Of a DNA stretch of 18,071 nt, positions 1-6,374 are shown one piece after another; the first letter of the stretch is position 1; the number at the start of each line of letters is the position of its first letter. The notes under the pieces were generated by a model that worked only from the letters and a program-made list of their open reading frames with translations, had not been told where the DNA came from and made no database searches. Where the stretch lies: positions 1-18,071 of the forward strand of contig DASQVO010000167.1 of assembly GCA_035640715.1 (NCBI GenBank), in the 5' to 3' direction. This DNA is from DASQVO01 sp035640715. GTDB taxonomy: Bacteria > Actinomycetota > Actinomycetes > Streptosporangiales > Streptosporangiaceae. The position numbers and the translations under genes are program-made.

Positions 1-4
1 CACA

Positions 5-1429
5 GTGGGCCCGCCGCCCGGTGCCGCCCAGCCCGCCCGGCCGCTGGCCGTCACCGGCGGGATGGCGGCCTGCGCCGCCGCCGGCATCGGGCTGGCGGTG
101 CTCACGACGCTGACCGCGGCCGGATGGATCACCTCCCCGCACGCGGGCCTGGGAAATGGCCTTCCCGGCGTGCTGCGCACGGCCACCATGCTGTGGCTCG
201 CCGCGCATCATGTCGCATTCAGCCTGCGCGGCGTCGGGAGCATCGGAATGCTTCCCCTGGGCCTCGTCCTGCTCCCCGGCGCGCTGCTCTGGCGGGCGGG
301 GCGCTGGGTCGTGCGGACGGGTGAGGTGGTGCGGCTCCGGCACGTCGGCTACGCCGCGCTCGCCCTGGCAGTGCCCTACGCCCTGCTGTCCGTGGCGCTC
401 GCCCTGGCCAGCCGGACCACGCTCGCGGCTCCGTCGCTGTTGCAGGCGGCCATCGGGCCGTTCCTGGCGGCTCTGGTCGCGGGCGGGCTGGGTGGCGCAC
501 GCGCCCTGGCGCCGTGGGGCCGGCTCGCCGGCCTGCTGCCGGTCCGCTCCCGCTCGGTAACCATGGGCATGCTCGGCACGCTGGGCCTGCTCACCGCGAC
601 CGGGGCGATCCTGGCTGGCGGATCCCTCGCTGCCCACCTCGGCCAGGTCCGGGCCCTCACCGACAGTCTTTCGCCCGGCCCCATAGGGTCGGCCCTGCTG
701 CTGCTGGCGGAACTCGGCTATGTCCCCAACGCGGTCATCTGGGCGGTCGCGTACTCACTCGGCCCGGGGTTCGCGTTCGGTGCCGGTACGGTGGTGGCGC
801 CTACCGGCTCGGCCCTGGGCGCGATGCCGGTCTTCCCGATGCTGGCCGCGCTGCCGTCCGGGCCACGGGATGGCGTCCCGGCCTGGCTCTCCCTTGCGGT
901 GCTGGCTGCCCCCTACCTGGCGGCGGTGGCAGGCGGCGTGCTCACCATGCGGATCATGCCGACGCCCGTGCTCGAGGCGGCGCCGCTGTGGGGCTTCACG
1001 TCCGGCGCCGCGGCCGGATGCGTGGTCGGCGTGCTCGCGGCGTTCGCGGGAGGGCCCCTTGGCAGCGGCCGCCTGGCCGCCGTGGGCCCGTCCGGGTGGC
1101 AGGTCGGTCTCGTCGCGATGCTGGAGATGGGCGTCGCGGCCGCCGTAGCAGCGGGGGCGGCGAACTGGCTTATGCTGCGGCGCGGGACGGGCGGACTGCG
1201 GGCCGTGCCCGCGGCGGCCCGCGCGGGCACGGCCCCGGCGGATGGTGATATCCCTGGCGGCTACCGTGCCGCCGGCCCGGCGGTGATCGACGAGACCGAC
1301 GACGCTGGCGGCCATCGCATCTACCTGGACCCCTGGGCCGAAGACAGGCACGGCAGGCTCGATGGCGATGACTTCGATGGCGATGACCCCGGTGGCGATG
1401 ACGGTCCCGACGCCGGCCGCGGGGCCTGA
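5..1429 (+). CDS. PerM-like (DUF6350) polytopic membrane protein
   Basis: Integral membrane protein of 474 residues from the first visible GTG. The frame is open to the window edge, so the true start may lie upstream. About ten hydrophobic Ala/Leu/Gly-rich segments can be read, for example near residues 14-41, 57-72, 80-98, 114-136, 144-167, 186-209, 227-253, 293-317, 328-350 and 366-391. A hydrophilic tail of about 80 residues follows, ending in Asp/Gly-rich repeats. No enzyme motif is visible. The identification rests on architecture plus position: in mycobacteria PerM (Rv0955) lies directly before purN-purH, and streptomycetes have a DUF6350 protein in the same place. PerM is known as a cell-division and persistence factor in M. 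tuberculosis; the same role here is inference. Confidence 0.75.
   Translation: MGPPPGAAQPARPLAVTGGMAACAAAGIGLAVLTTLTAAGWITSPHAGLGNGLPGVLRTATMLWLAAHHVAFSLRGVGSIGMLPLGLVLLPGALLWRAGRWVVRTGEVVRLRHVGYAALALAVPYALLSVALALASRTTLAAPSLLQAAIGPFLAALVAGGLGGARALAPWGRLAGLLPVRSRSVTMGMLGTLGLLTATGAILAGGSLAAHLGQVRALTDSLSPGPIGSALLLLAELGYVPNAVIWAVAYSLGPGFAFGAGTVVAPTGSALGAMPVFPMLAALPSGPRDGVPAWLSLAVLAAPYLAAVAGGVLTMRIMPTPVLEAAPLWGFTSGAAAGCVVGVLAAFAGGPLGSGRLAAVGPSGWQVGLVAMLEMGVAAAVAAGAANWLMLRRGTGGLRAVPAAARAGTAPADGDIPGGYRAAGPAVIDETDDAGGHRIYLDPWAEDRHGRLDGDDFDGDDPGGDDGPDAGRGA
1361..1405 (+). repeat. three 15-bp tandem repeats encoding the Asp-rich tail
   Basis: Units at 1361-1375, 1376-1390 and 1391-1405 share the core GGCGATGAC. 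The first two begin GATGGCGATGAC and the third begins GGTGGCGATGAC. They encode a D/G-D-D pentad repeat in the cytosolic-looking tail of the PerM-like protein. The length is a multiple of three, so copy-number change would keep the frame. Confidence 0.8.
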
Positions 1430-1444
1430 CCCAGATGTGTGCAG

Positions 1445-1476
1445 ATGCGGCCTGGTGGTTACCCGCCGGGCCGCAT
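1445..1476. terminator. bidirectional hairpin between convergent genes
   Basis: ATGCGGCC at 1445-1452 pairs with GGCCGCAT at 1469-1476. The inner segments TGGTGG (1453-1458) and CCGCCG (1463-1468) extend the stem to 14 pairs, counting two G-T pairs, around the loop TTAC (1459-1462). It sits just after the PerM-like gene and overlaps the 3' end of the convergent minus-strand gene, whose stop codon falls in the loop. There is no T-run, which is common for actinobacterial terminators. Confidence 0.6.
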
Positions 1477-1935
1477 GGGCCTGATCTGGTTGCTGACCGA
1501 CTGGCTGAACTGCTGCAGGCATGCCTGCTGCGCCGACAGCGTGTTGGCACCGCTGAGGCAGTTCGAGTAGGCCGACAGCTCCTTCCAGAAGATGGCGAAA
1601 GAGATGAGCAGGATCGCGCTGAGGGCGAGGCCCAGGCCACCTAGCACGGTCCCGGCGATGGCGCCGCGCGGGCGGGCCGTCCCGCCGCGGCGTGCGTGTG
1701 CGATGGCAGAACCGCCCAGCCAGGTCGCTAGCGCCCCGATGAGCAGCGTGAGGATGATGACGTAGACGGAGCGGCGCAGGCCGTCGGCCAGGGACAGGTA
1801 CAGGCCGATCAGGCCGATCACGCCGAGCGTCAGCGCGGCCCAGGCACGCTGCTGGGTCGCGGGCTCGGGCGGTTCCGGCGGCCGATTGGCCAGTCCGGGA
1901 ACGTCCGGGCGGCGGCGGTCTGCTGGTCTGGCCAT
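1459..1935 (-). CDS. small DUF4190-like membrane protein
   Basis: This is a 158-residue protein. It has a Pro/Arg-rich soluble N-terminus (about residues 1-30) and three hydrophobic stretches: about residues 31-50 (WAALTLGVIGLIGLYLSL), 57-78 (VYVIILTLLIGALATWLGGSA) and 92-115 (IAGTVLGGLGLALSAILLI). The arrangement of short helices around AHARRGGTARPRGAIAGTVLG resembles DUF4190-type proteins; the function is unknown. The ATG at 1935-1933 has only a weak GAGAA upstream. The gene is divergent from purN (112 bp apart) and convergent with the PerM-like gene. Its TAA stop lies in the loop of the shared hairpin. Confidence 0.75.
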   Translation of the reverse strand: MARPADRRRPDVPGLANRPPEPPEPATQQRAWAALTLGVIGLIGLYLSLADGLRRSVYVIILTLLIGALATWLGGSAIAHARRGGTARPRGAIAGTVLGGLGLALSAILLISFAIFWKELSAYSNCLSGANTLSAQQACLQQFSQSVSNQIRPMRPGG

Positions 1936-2035
1936 AGGTTCTCATTCTGCCGCTTTCCCGGGCCTGTATGGGCCTGGCGCGGCGGCCGTCGGCCACGGCG
2001 GCAGCCAGGTGTCCGGGGTGCGTGCCGTGCGCGGC

Positions 2036-2047
2036 TAAGGTAGCCGC
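2036..2047 (+). promoter_or_regulatory. -10 box for leaderless purN transcript
   Basis: TAAGGT at 2036-2041 fits the actinobacterial TANNNT -10 consensus. It is followed by 6 nt and then the A of the purN ATG at 2048, the spacing expected if transcription starts at the start codon. No Shine-Dalgarno sequence is visible upstream, which agrees with a leaderless mRNA. No clear -35 box is seen. Confidence 0.5.
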
Positions 2048-2656
2048 ATGCGGGCGCGTCTTGTTGTGCTGGTCTCCGGCGAGGGAACGAACCTTCAGGC
2101 CCTGATCGACGCGTGCGCGGATGAGCGCTACGGCGCGGAGGTGGTGGCCGTCGGAGCCGACCGGAGCGGGATAGCAGGCCTGGCCCGTGCCGAGCGGGCC
2201 GGCATCCCGACCTTCGTCCACCGCGTCAAGGATCATCCGGCCCGCGCGGAATGGGATGCGGCCCTCGCCGGATCCTGCGCGGCGCACCGGGCCGATCTGG
2301 TGGTCCTGGCCGGGTTCATGAAGCTCGTGGGGCCGCCGTTCCTTGACCGCTACGGCGGCCGGTGCCTCAATACTCATCCCGCGCTGCTACCGTCGTTCCC
2401 CGGCATGCGTGGCGTGCAGGATGCCCTTGACTACGGGGTGAAGGTGACGGGGTGCACCGTGTTCATCGTGGACACTGGCATCGATGCGGGGCCGGTGGTC
2501 GCGCAGGCGTGCGTTCCGGTGCGTGACGACGATGACGAGGCCTCGCTGCACGAGCGGATCAAGGTGACCGAGCGGGCGCTGCTCGTCGAGACCGTGGGCC
2601 GCATGGTCCGCGAGGGGTGGTCCGTCCGCGGCAGGAAGGTGAGGATCGGCAGTTGA
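2048..2656 (+). CDS. purN: phosphoribosylglycinamide formyltransferase PurN
   Basis: PurN transfers a formyl group from 10-formyl-THF to GAR in the third step of purine synthesis. The 202 residues match the usual family length. The N-terminal nucleotide loop VLVSGEGTNLQALI is at residues 7-20. The catalytic Asn-His pair is in NTHPALLPSFPG (N108, H110). The catalytic Asp is in GIDAGP (D146), matching the N106/H108/D144 triad of E. coli PurN. The ATG at 2048 starts the conserved N-terminus and fits a leaderless start. The stop TGA overlaps the purH TTG, so the two genes are translationally coupled and supply sequential folate-dependent steps of one pathway. Confidence 0.97.
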   Translation: MRARLVVLVSGEGTNLQALIDACADERYGAEVVAVGADRSGIAGLARAERAGIPTFVHRVKDHPARAEWDAALAGSCAAHRADLVVLAGFMKLVGPPFLDRYGGRCLNTHPALLPSFPGMRGVQDALDYGVKVTGCTVFIVDTGIDAGPVVAQACVPVRDDDDEASLHERIKVTERALLVETVGRMVREGWSVRGRKVRIGS

Positions 2657-4293
2657 GCAAGATCGCGATCAAGCGGGCGCTCGTCAGCGTCTATGACAAG
2701 GTCGGCCTGGAAGACCTGGCGCGGGGCCTGCACGAGGCGGGGGTGGAGATCGTCTCCACCGGAAGCACCGCAGCGGTCATCGCCGAAGCCGGGGTGCCGG
2801 TGACAAAGGTGGAGGAGCTCACCGGCTTCCCCGAGTGCCTGGACGGCCGGGTGAAGACTCTGCACCCCAGGGTCCACGCCGGCCTGCTCGCCGATACGCG
2901 CAGGCCGGAGCATCGCGCTCAGCTGGACGAGCTTGGCATCATGCCGTTCGAGCTCCTCGTGTCCAACCTGTACCCGTTCGAGGCAACGGTCGCGTCGGGT
3001 GCTCCCGCGGAGCAATGTATCGAGGAGATCGACATCGGCGGCCCGGCGATGGTCCGCGCGGCGGCCAAGAACCACGCCAGCGTTGCGGTCGTTACCGACC
3101 CGTCGACGTACGGCGACGTCCTGATGGCCGCCCGCAGCGGCGGGTTCACGTTCGAGCAGCGCCAGCGGCTGGCCGCCCGCGCGTACGCGCTCACCGCCAG
3201 CTATGACGCTGCCGTGGCGTCCTGGTTCGCATCGGTGTATGCGCCCGACGAGACCGCGCGGGAGGCCGGCTGGCCGGAGGTCATGGGGGCGCTCTGGTCA
3301 CGCGCCGACGTGCTGCGCTATGGCGAGAACCCGCACCAGCGGGCCGCGCTGTACGTACGGGGAAACGCCGCCGGCCGGCGGGAACCAGCTCTCGATGCCG
3401 AACGTGGGCGTGGCGGGGTGTCCCAGCCGGGCGTGCCGCCGGACGGCGGCGGGATCGCCACGGCGCGGCAGCTGCACGGCAAGGCCATGTCGTACAACAA
3501 CTACGTCGACGCGGACGCCGCACGCCGTGCCGCGCACGACTTCGCCGAGCCCTGCGTGGCGATCATCAAGCACTCCAACCCATGCGGCATCGCCATCGGG
3601 ACCGACCTGGCCGACGCGCACCGGAAGGCGCACGCGTGCGACCCGACCTCCGCGTTCGGCGGGGTGATCGCGGCCAACGGCCCCGTCACCCCGGAGCTGG
3701 CCGGCCAGATCGCGGACATCTTCACTGAAGTCGTGATCGCCCCGGCATTCGACCCCGAAGCGCTGGACATCCTGGCCGCGAAGAAGAACATCCGCCTCCT
3801 GGCCTGCCCGCCGCCGGATCGCGGGCCCGGCGTCGAGTGGCGGCCGGTCAGCGGCGGGATGCTCGTACAGTCCGTGGACCGGGTGGACGCGCCGGGCGAC
3901 ACGCCCGCGAACTGGGAACTGAAGGCCGGCCGCGCGCTGGACCCCACGGCGCTCGGCGACCTGGACTTCGCCTGGCGCGCGTGCCGTTCGGTCAAGTCGA
4001 ACGCGATCCTGCTCGCGTCCGGCGGCGCGTCGGTCGGCATCGGCATGGGCCAGGTGAACCGGGTCGATTCCTGCCGGCTGGCCGTCCAGCGGGCGGGGGA
4101 CCGTGCACGTGGCTCGGTGGCGGCCAGCGACGCATACTTCCCGTTCCCCGACAACATCGAGGTGCTCGCGGAGGCCGGTGTCACCGCGATCGCCGAACCA
4201 GGCGGGTCAGTCCGTGACCAGCTGGTCATCGACGCCTGCGAGCAGGCGGGCATCGCCCTCTACTTCACCGGAGTGCGCCATTTCTACCACTGA
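2653..4293 (+). CDS. purH: bifunctional AICAR transformylase / IMP cyclohydrolase PurH
   Basis: PurH catalyses the last two steps of IMP synthesis: formylation of AICAR and ring closure. I start it at TTG 2653, which overlaps the purN stop as TTGA. From there the protein begins SKIAIKRALVSVYDK, the usual family N-terminus, and GGAAGG/GAGG lies just upstream. An in-frame GTG at 2617 would add 12 non-conserved residues inside purN. The product is 546 residues. The MGS-like cyclohydrolase domain spans about 1-200, with VSTGST at 34-39 and GRVKTLHPRVHAG at 65-77. The transformylase domain follows, with RYGENPHQ at 222-229, catalytic KHSNPCG (K306, H307), SAFGG at 333-337 and the C-terminal FTGVRHFYH. 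An insert of about 27 residues after ALYVRGNA (about 238-266) makes it longer than typical family members. Confidence 0.97.
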   Translation: MSKIAIKRALVSVYDKVGLEDLARGLHEAGVEIVSTGSTAAVIAEAGVPVTKVEELTGFPECLDGRVKTLHPRVHAGLLADTRRPEHRAQLDELGIMPFELLVSNLYPFEATVASGAPAEQCIEEIDIGGPAMVRAAAKNHASVAVVTDPSTYGDVLMAARSGGFTFEQRQRLAARAYALTASYDAAVASWFASVYAPDETAREAGWPEVMGALWSRADVLRYGENPHQRAALYVRGNAAGRREPALDAERGRGGVSQPGVPPDGGGIATARQLHGKAMSYNNYVDADAARRAAHDFAEPCVAIIKHSNPCGIAIGTDLADAHRKAHACDPTSAFGGVIAANGPVTPELAGQIADIFTEVVIAPAFDPEALDILAAKKNIRLLACPPPDRGPGVEWRPVSGGMLVQSVDRVDAPGDTPANWELKAGRALDPTALGDLDFAWRACRSVKSNAILLASGGASVGIGMGQVNRVDSCRLAVQRAGDRARGSVAASDAYFPFPDNIEVLAEAGVTAIAEPGGSVRDQLVIDACEQAGIALYFTGVRHFYH

Positions 4294-4309
4294 GCTGTGC
4301 TGTGCTGGC

Positions 4310-4329
4310 CCGGGGGGACGACCCCCCGG
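4310..4329. terminator. GC hairpin downstream of purH
   Basis: CCGGGGGG at 4310-4317 and CCCCCCGG at 4322-4329 form a perfect 8-bp stem around the loop ACGA, 16 nt after the purH stop. There is no T-run, so it may be an actinobacterial-type terminator or a processing/stability stem. It would separate purN-purH from folD. Confidence 0.6.
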
Positions 4330-4366
4330 AACCCCCCCTCAGCTTTCCCGGGCTGGGGTCCGATAC

Positions 4367-4498
4367 ACCGGCCGCTCGCCGGGCCTGAAGGCCCGGACTC
4401 GCTGGGCCGGTACGATCGCCTGTCCGTATCCCGTGTGGGGCTCGCCGTTATGCACCGGCCGCTCGCCCGGGCCGTTGGCCCGGGGTCGCTGGGCCGGT
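4367..4498. repeat. two copies of a 45-nt nested-stem palindrome
   Basis: Unit 1 is 4367-4411 and unit 2 is 4454-4498, in direct orientation 87 bp apart. Each begins ACCGGCC and ends GGCCGGT, forming an outer 7-bp stem. Each also contains an inner 7-bp stem, CCGGGCC/GGCCCGG, with a 4-nt loop in unit 1 (4379-4396) and a 3-nt loop in unit 2 (4467-4483). The internal loops contain CTCG and TCGCT in both units. The loop bases differ while both stems are identical, a pattern expected if structure is conserved. Together with the preceding hairpin they fill most of the 225 bp between purH and folD. They look like REP/BIME-type elements or tandem RNA hairpins. Two copies only; not CRISPR. Confidence 0.75.
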
Positions 4499-4539
4499 AG
4501 GGATTTCGGCGATGACGATTGACCTGTAGGGGAGTGGAG

Positions 4540-5388
4540 ATGAGCGCACGGATCCTTGATGGCAAGGCTGCCGCGGCCGAGATCCGGGCCGGGCTCGCTG
4601 AGCGGGTGACGGCCCTGGCCGCACGCGGGATCGTCCCCGGCCTCGGCACCGTCCTCGTGGGTGAGGACCCGGGCAGCCGCGCGTACGTGAACGGCAAGCA
4701 CCGTGACTGCGCGCAGGTCGGGATCGCGAGCATCCGGCGCGAGTTGCCCGCTGACGCGACCCAGGCGCAGGTCGAGGCGGTTGTCGACGAGCTCAACGCC
4801 GATCCCGGCTGCACCGGTTACATCGTCCAGCTCCCGCTCCCGGCCGGGCTGGACGCGCGGCGGGTGCTGCACCGGATGGACCCGGCCAAGGACGCCGACG
4901 GCCTGCACCCCGTCAACCTCGGCAGCCTGGTGCTCGGCGAGCCGGGCCCGCTGCCGTGCACGCCGCGCGGGATCGTCGAGCTGCTGCGCCGCTACGGCGT
5001 GGAGATCGCGGGTGCTGATGTCACGGTCATTGGCCGGGGGATCACGGTCGGCCGTGCGCTCGGATTGCTGCTGACCCGGCGCAGCGAGAACGCGACCGTC
5101 ACGCTCTGCCACACCGGCACCAAGGATCTCGCCGCACACACCAGGCAGGCCGACATCGTCGTGGTGGCGGCGGGCGTGCCGGGCCTGCTCACCGCGGACA
5201 TGATCAGGCCGGGTGCCGCCGTGCTCGACGTGGGGATCACGCGCACCGACGCCGGGCTGGTCGGTGACGTAGCGCCGGGCGCCCGGGAAGTTGCGGGATG
5301 GCTGGCGCCGATGCCGGGCGGGGTCGGCCCGATGACCCGCGCGATGCTGCTCGCCAACGTGGTGGAGGCCGCTGAGCAGGCCCTCTAG
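4540..5388 (+). CDS. folD: methylenetetrahydrofolate dehydrogenase/cyclohydrolase FolD
   Basis: FolD interconverts 5,10-methylene-THF and 10-formyl-THF, supplying the formyl donor used by PurN and PurH upstream. The 282 residues from ATG 4540 match the usual length. The start is preceded by GGGGAG and begins SARILDGKAAA, the conserved N-terminus. Visible motifs are SRAYVNGK (active-site Tyr49 and Lys53), YIVQLPLP at 94-101, KDADGLHPVN at 117-126, PCTPRGI at 139-145, the nucleotide-binding GRGITVGR at 165-172, and PMPGGVGPMT at 257-266. An in-frame TTG at 4519 would add seven non-conserved residues and is rejected. The gene is separated from purH by hairpins, so it may have its own expression control. 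Confidence 0.96.
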   Translation: MSARILDGKAAAAEIRAGLAERVTALAARGIVPGLGTVLVGEDPGSRAYVNGKHRDCAQVGIASIRRELPADATQAQVEAVVDELNADPGCTGYIVQLPLPAGLDARRVLHRMDPAKDADGLHPVNLGSLVLGEPGPLPCTPRGIVELLRRYGVEIAGADVTVIGRGITVGRALGLLLTRRSENATVTLCHTGTKDLAAHTRQADIVVVAAGVPGLLTADMIRPGAAVLDVGITRTDAGLVGDVAPGAREVAGWLAPMPGGVGPMTRAMLLANVVEAAEQAL

Positions 5389-5420
5389 CAGGCAGGACGC
5401 GGGCCGGCTAGCATCGGCCA

Positions 5421-5457
5421 AGGTGCATAAAAGTTACCTGTAAGTAATATGCTGTGA
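5421..5457 (+). promoter_or_regulatory. AT-rich promoter and candidate operator upstream of etfB
   Basis: An A/T-rich island in otherwise very GC-rich DNA contains TAATAT at 5445-5450, a good -10 box. Overlapping it is a palindrome of half-sites TTAC (5434-5437) and GTAA (5444-5447) separated by 6 nt, within GTTACCTGTAAGTAAT. A dyad that overlaps the -10 box suggests a repressor site. TetR and MarR/HxlR-type regulators often bind TTAC...GTAA dyads, but the regulator is unknown. No convincing -35 box is seen. The 10-mer GTTACCTGTA (5433-5442) recurs upstream of the minus-strand gene ending at 11076. Confidence 0.5.
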
Positions 5458-5458
5458 C

Positions 5459-5548
5459 ATGCGGGTAGAACCCTATGCCGCGCGGGAGCGGTGTCTGGCA
5501 GGCTGTACATGCCACGGCCCGATCCGGCGGGTGACACCGATCCGATGA
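5459..5548 (+). CDS. candidate 29-codon upstream ORF in the etfB leader
   Basis: An ATG at 5459 lies 8 nt after the TAATAT box, so a transcript beginning near 5457-5459 would be leaderless for this ORF. It encodes 29 residues and contains CLAGCTC, with cysteines at 12, 16 and 18. The TGA at 5546-5548 precedes the etfB Shine-Dalgarno GGGAGG. It could be a leader peptide that couples etfB expression to translation, or a chance ORF in the leader. There is no homology evidence. Confidence 0.25.
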   Translation: MRVEPYAARERCLAGCTCHGPIRRVTPIR

Positions 5549-5579
5549 ATGACACAGGGCAGGGAGGTAGGCGCCGGTC

Positions 5580-6359
5580 ATGAATATCGTCGTCTGCGTC
5601 AAGCAGGTCCCGGATACAGCGGGTGAGCGGAAGCTGAGGGCGGATGACGCCAGGCTGGACCGCGAGGCTGCCGATGGCCTGATCAACGAACTGGACGAGT
5701 ACGCCATCGAGGAGGCCCTGCTGCTGAAGGAGGCCCATGGCGGTGAGGTCACCGTCCTGACGATGGGCCCGGACAAGGCGACGGAATCGATCCGCAAGGC
5801 GCTGTCGATGGGCGCGGACAAGGCGGTGCACCTGGTCGATGACGCCCTGGCCGGATCGGATGCGCTGGCGACCTCCTACGCTCTCGCCCAGGTCCTGCGC
5901 AGCATCGGGTTCGACCTGGTGGTGGTGGGCGCCGAGTCCACCGACGCCCGGATGGGCGCGATGGCCGCGATGCTGGCCGAGCGGCTGGGCGTGCCGCAGC
6001 TGTCGCTGGCCTCCAAGGTGGAGATCGACGGATCCACTATCCGCATTCACCGGCAATCCGAGGACGGCTACCAGGTGGTGGAAGGGGCGCTGCCGGCCGT
6101 GATCGGCGTGGTGGAGAAGATCAACGAGCCCCGCTACCCCTCGTTCAAGGGCATCATGGCGGCCAAGAAGAAGCCGGTGCAGACCATGAGCCTGGCCGAC
6201 GCCGGCATCGAGCCGTCGCTGGTGGGCCTGGCGAACGCCGCCACCGAGGTGGTCGATTTCGCGGACCGGCCACCGCGGCAGGCCGGGACGATCGTCAAGG
6301 ACGAGGGCGACGGCGGGGTCAAGGCCGCCGAGTTCCTCGCGGCGCAGAAATTCATCTGA
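5580..6359 (+). CDS. etfB: electron transfer flavoprotein beta subunit
   Basis: The small subunit of the ETF heterodimer, which accepts electrons from acyl-CoA and other flavin dehydrogenases and binds AMP. The 259 residues match the family. The N-terminus MNIVVCVKQVPDT is typical. The nucleotide-binding region runs from about 60 to 130 (VTVLTMGP, ALSMGADKAVHL, LVVVGAESTDARMGAM), and the conserved EPRYPSFKGIMAAKKKP lies near 181-197. ATG 5580 is preceded by GGGAGG about 12 nt upstream. It is followed 15 bp later by etfA, as expected for equimolar subunits. The gene is orthologous by position to mycobacterial FixA (Rv3029c). Confidence 0.96.
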   Translation: MNIVVCVKQVPDTAGERKLRADDARLDREAADGLINELDEYAIEEALLLKEAHGGEVTVLTMGPDKATESIRKALSMGADKAVHLVDDALAGSDALATSYALAQVLRSIGFDLVVVGAESTDARMGAMAAMLAERLGVPQLSLASKVEIDGSTIRIHRQSEDGYQVVEGALPAVIGVVEKINEPRYPSFKGIMAAKKKPVQTMSLADAGIEPSLVGLANAATEVVDFADRPPRQAGTIVKDEGDGGVKAAEFLAAQKFI

Positions 6360-6374
6360 GAGGCGGCTTCGGAG

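Noticed and set aside
755..2377. Long open frame on the minus strand across the PerM-like gene, the small membrane gene and purN
   Set aside because: It is antisense to well supported genes, is Arg/Pro/Gly-rich without domains, and is a usual by-product of high GC content.
4367..4498. CRISPR array
   Set aside because: Only two units, each itself palindromic over its full length, one 42-bp spacer and no cas genes.
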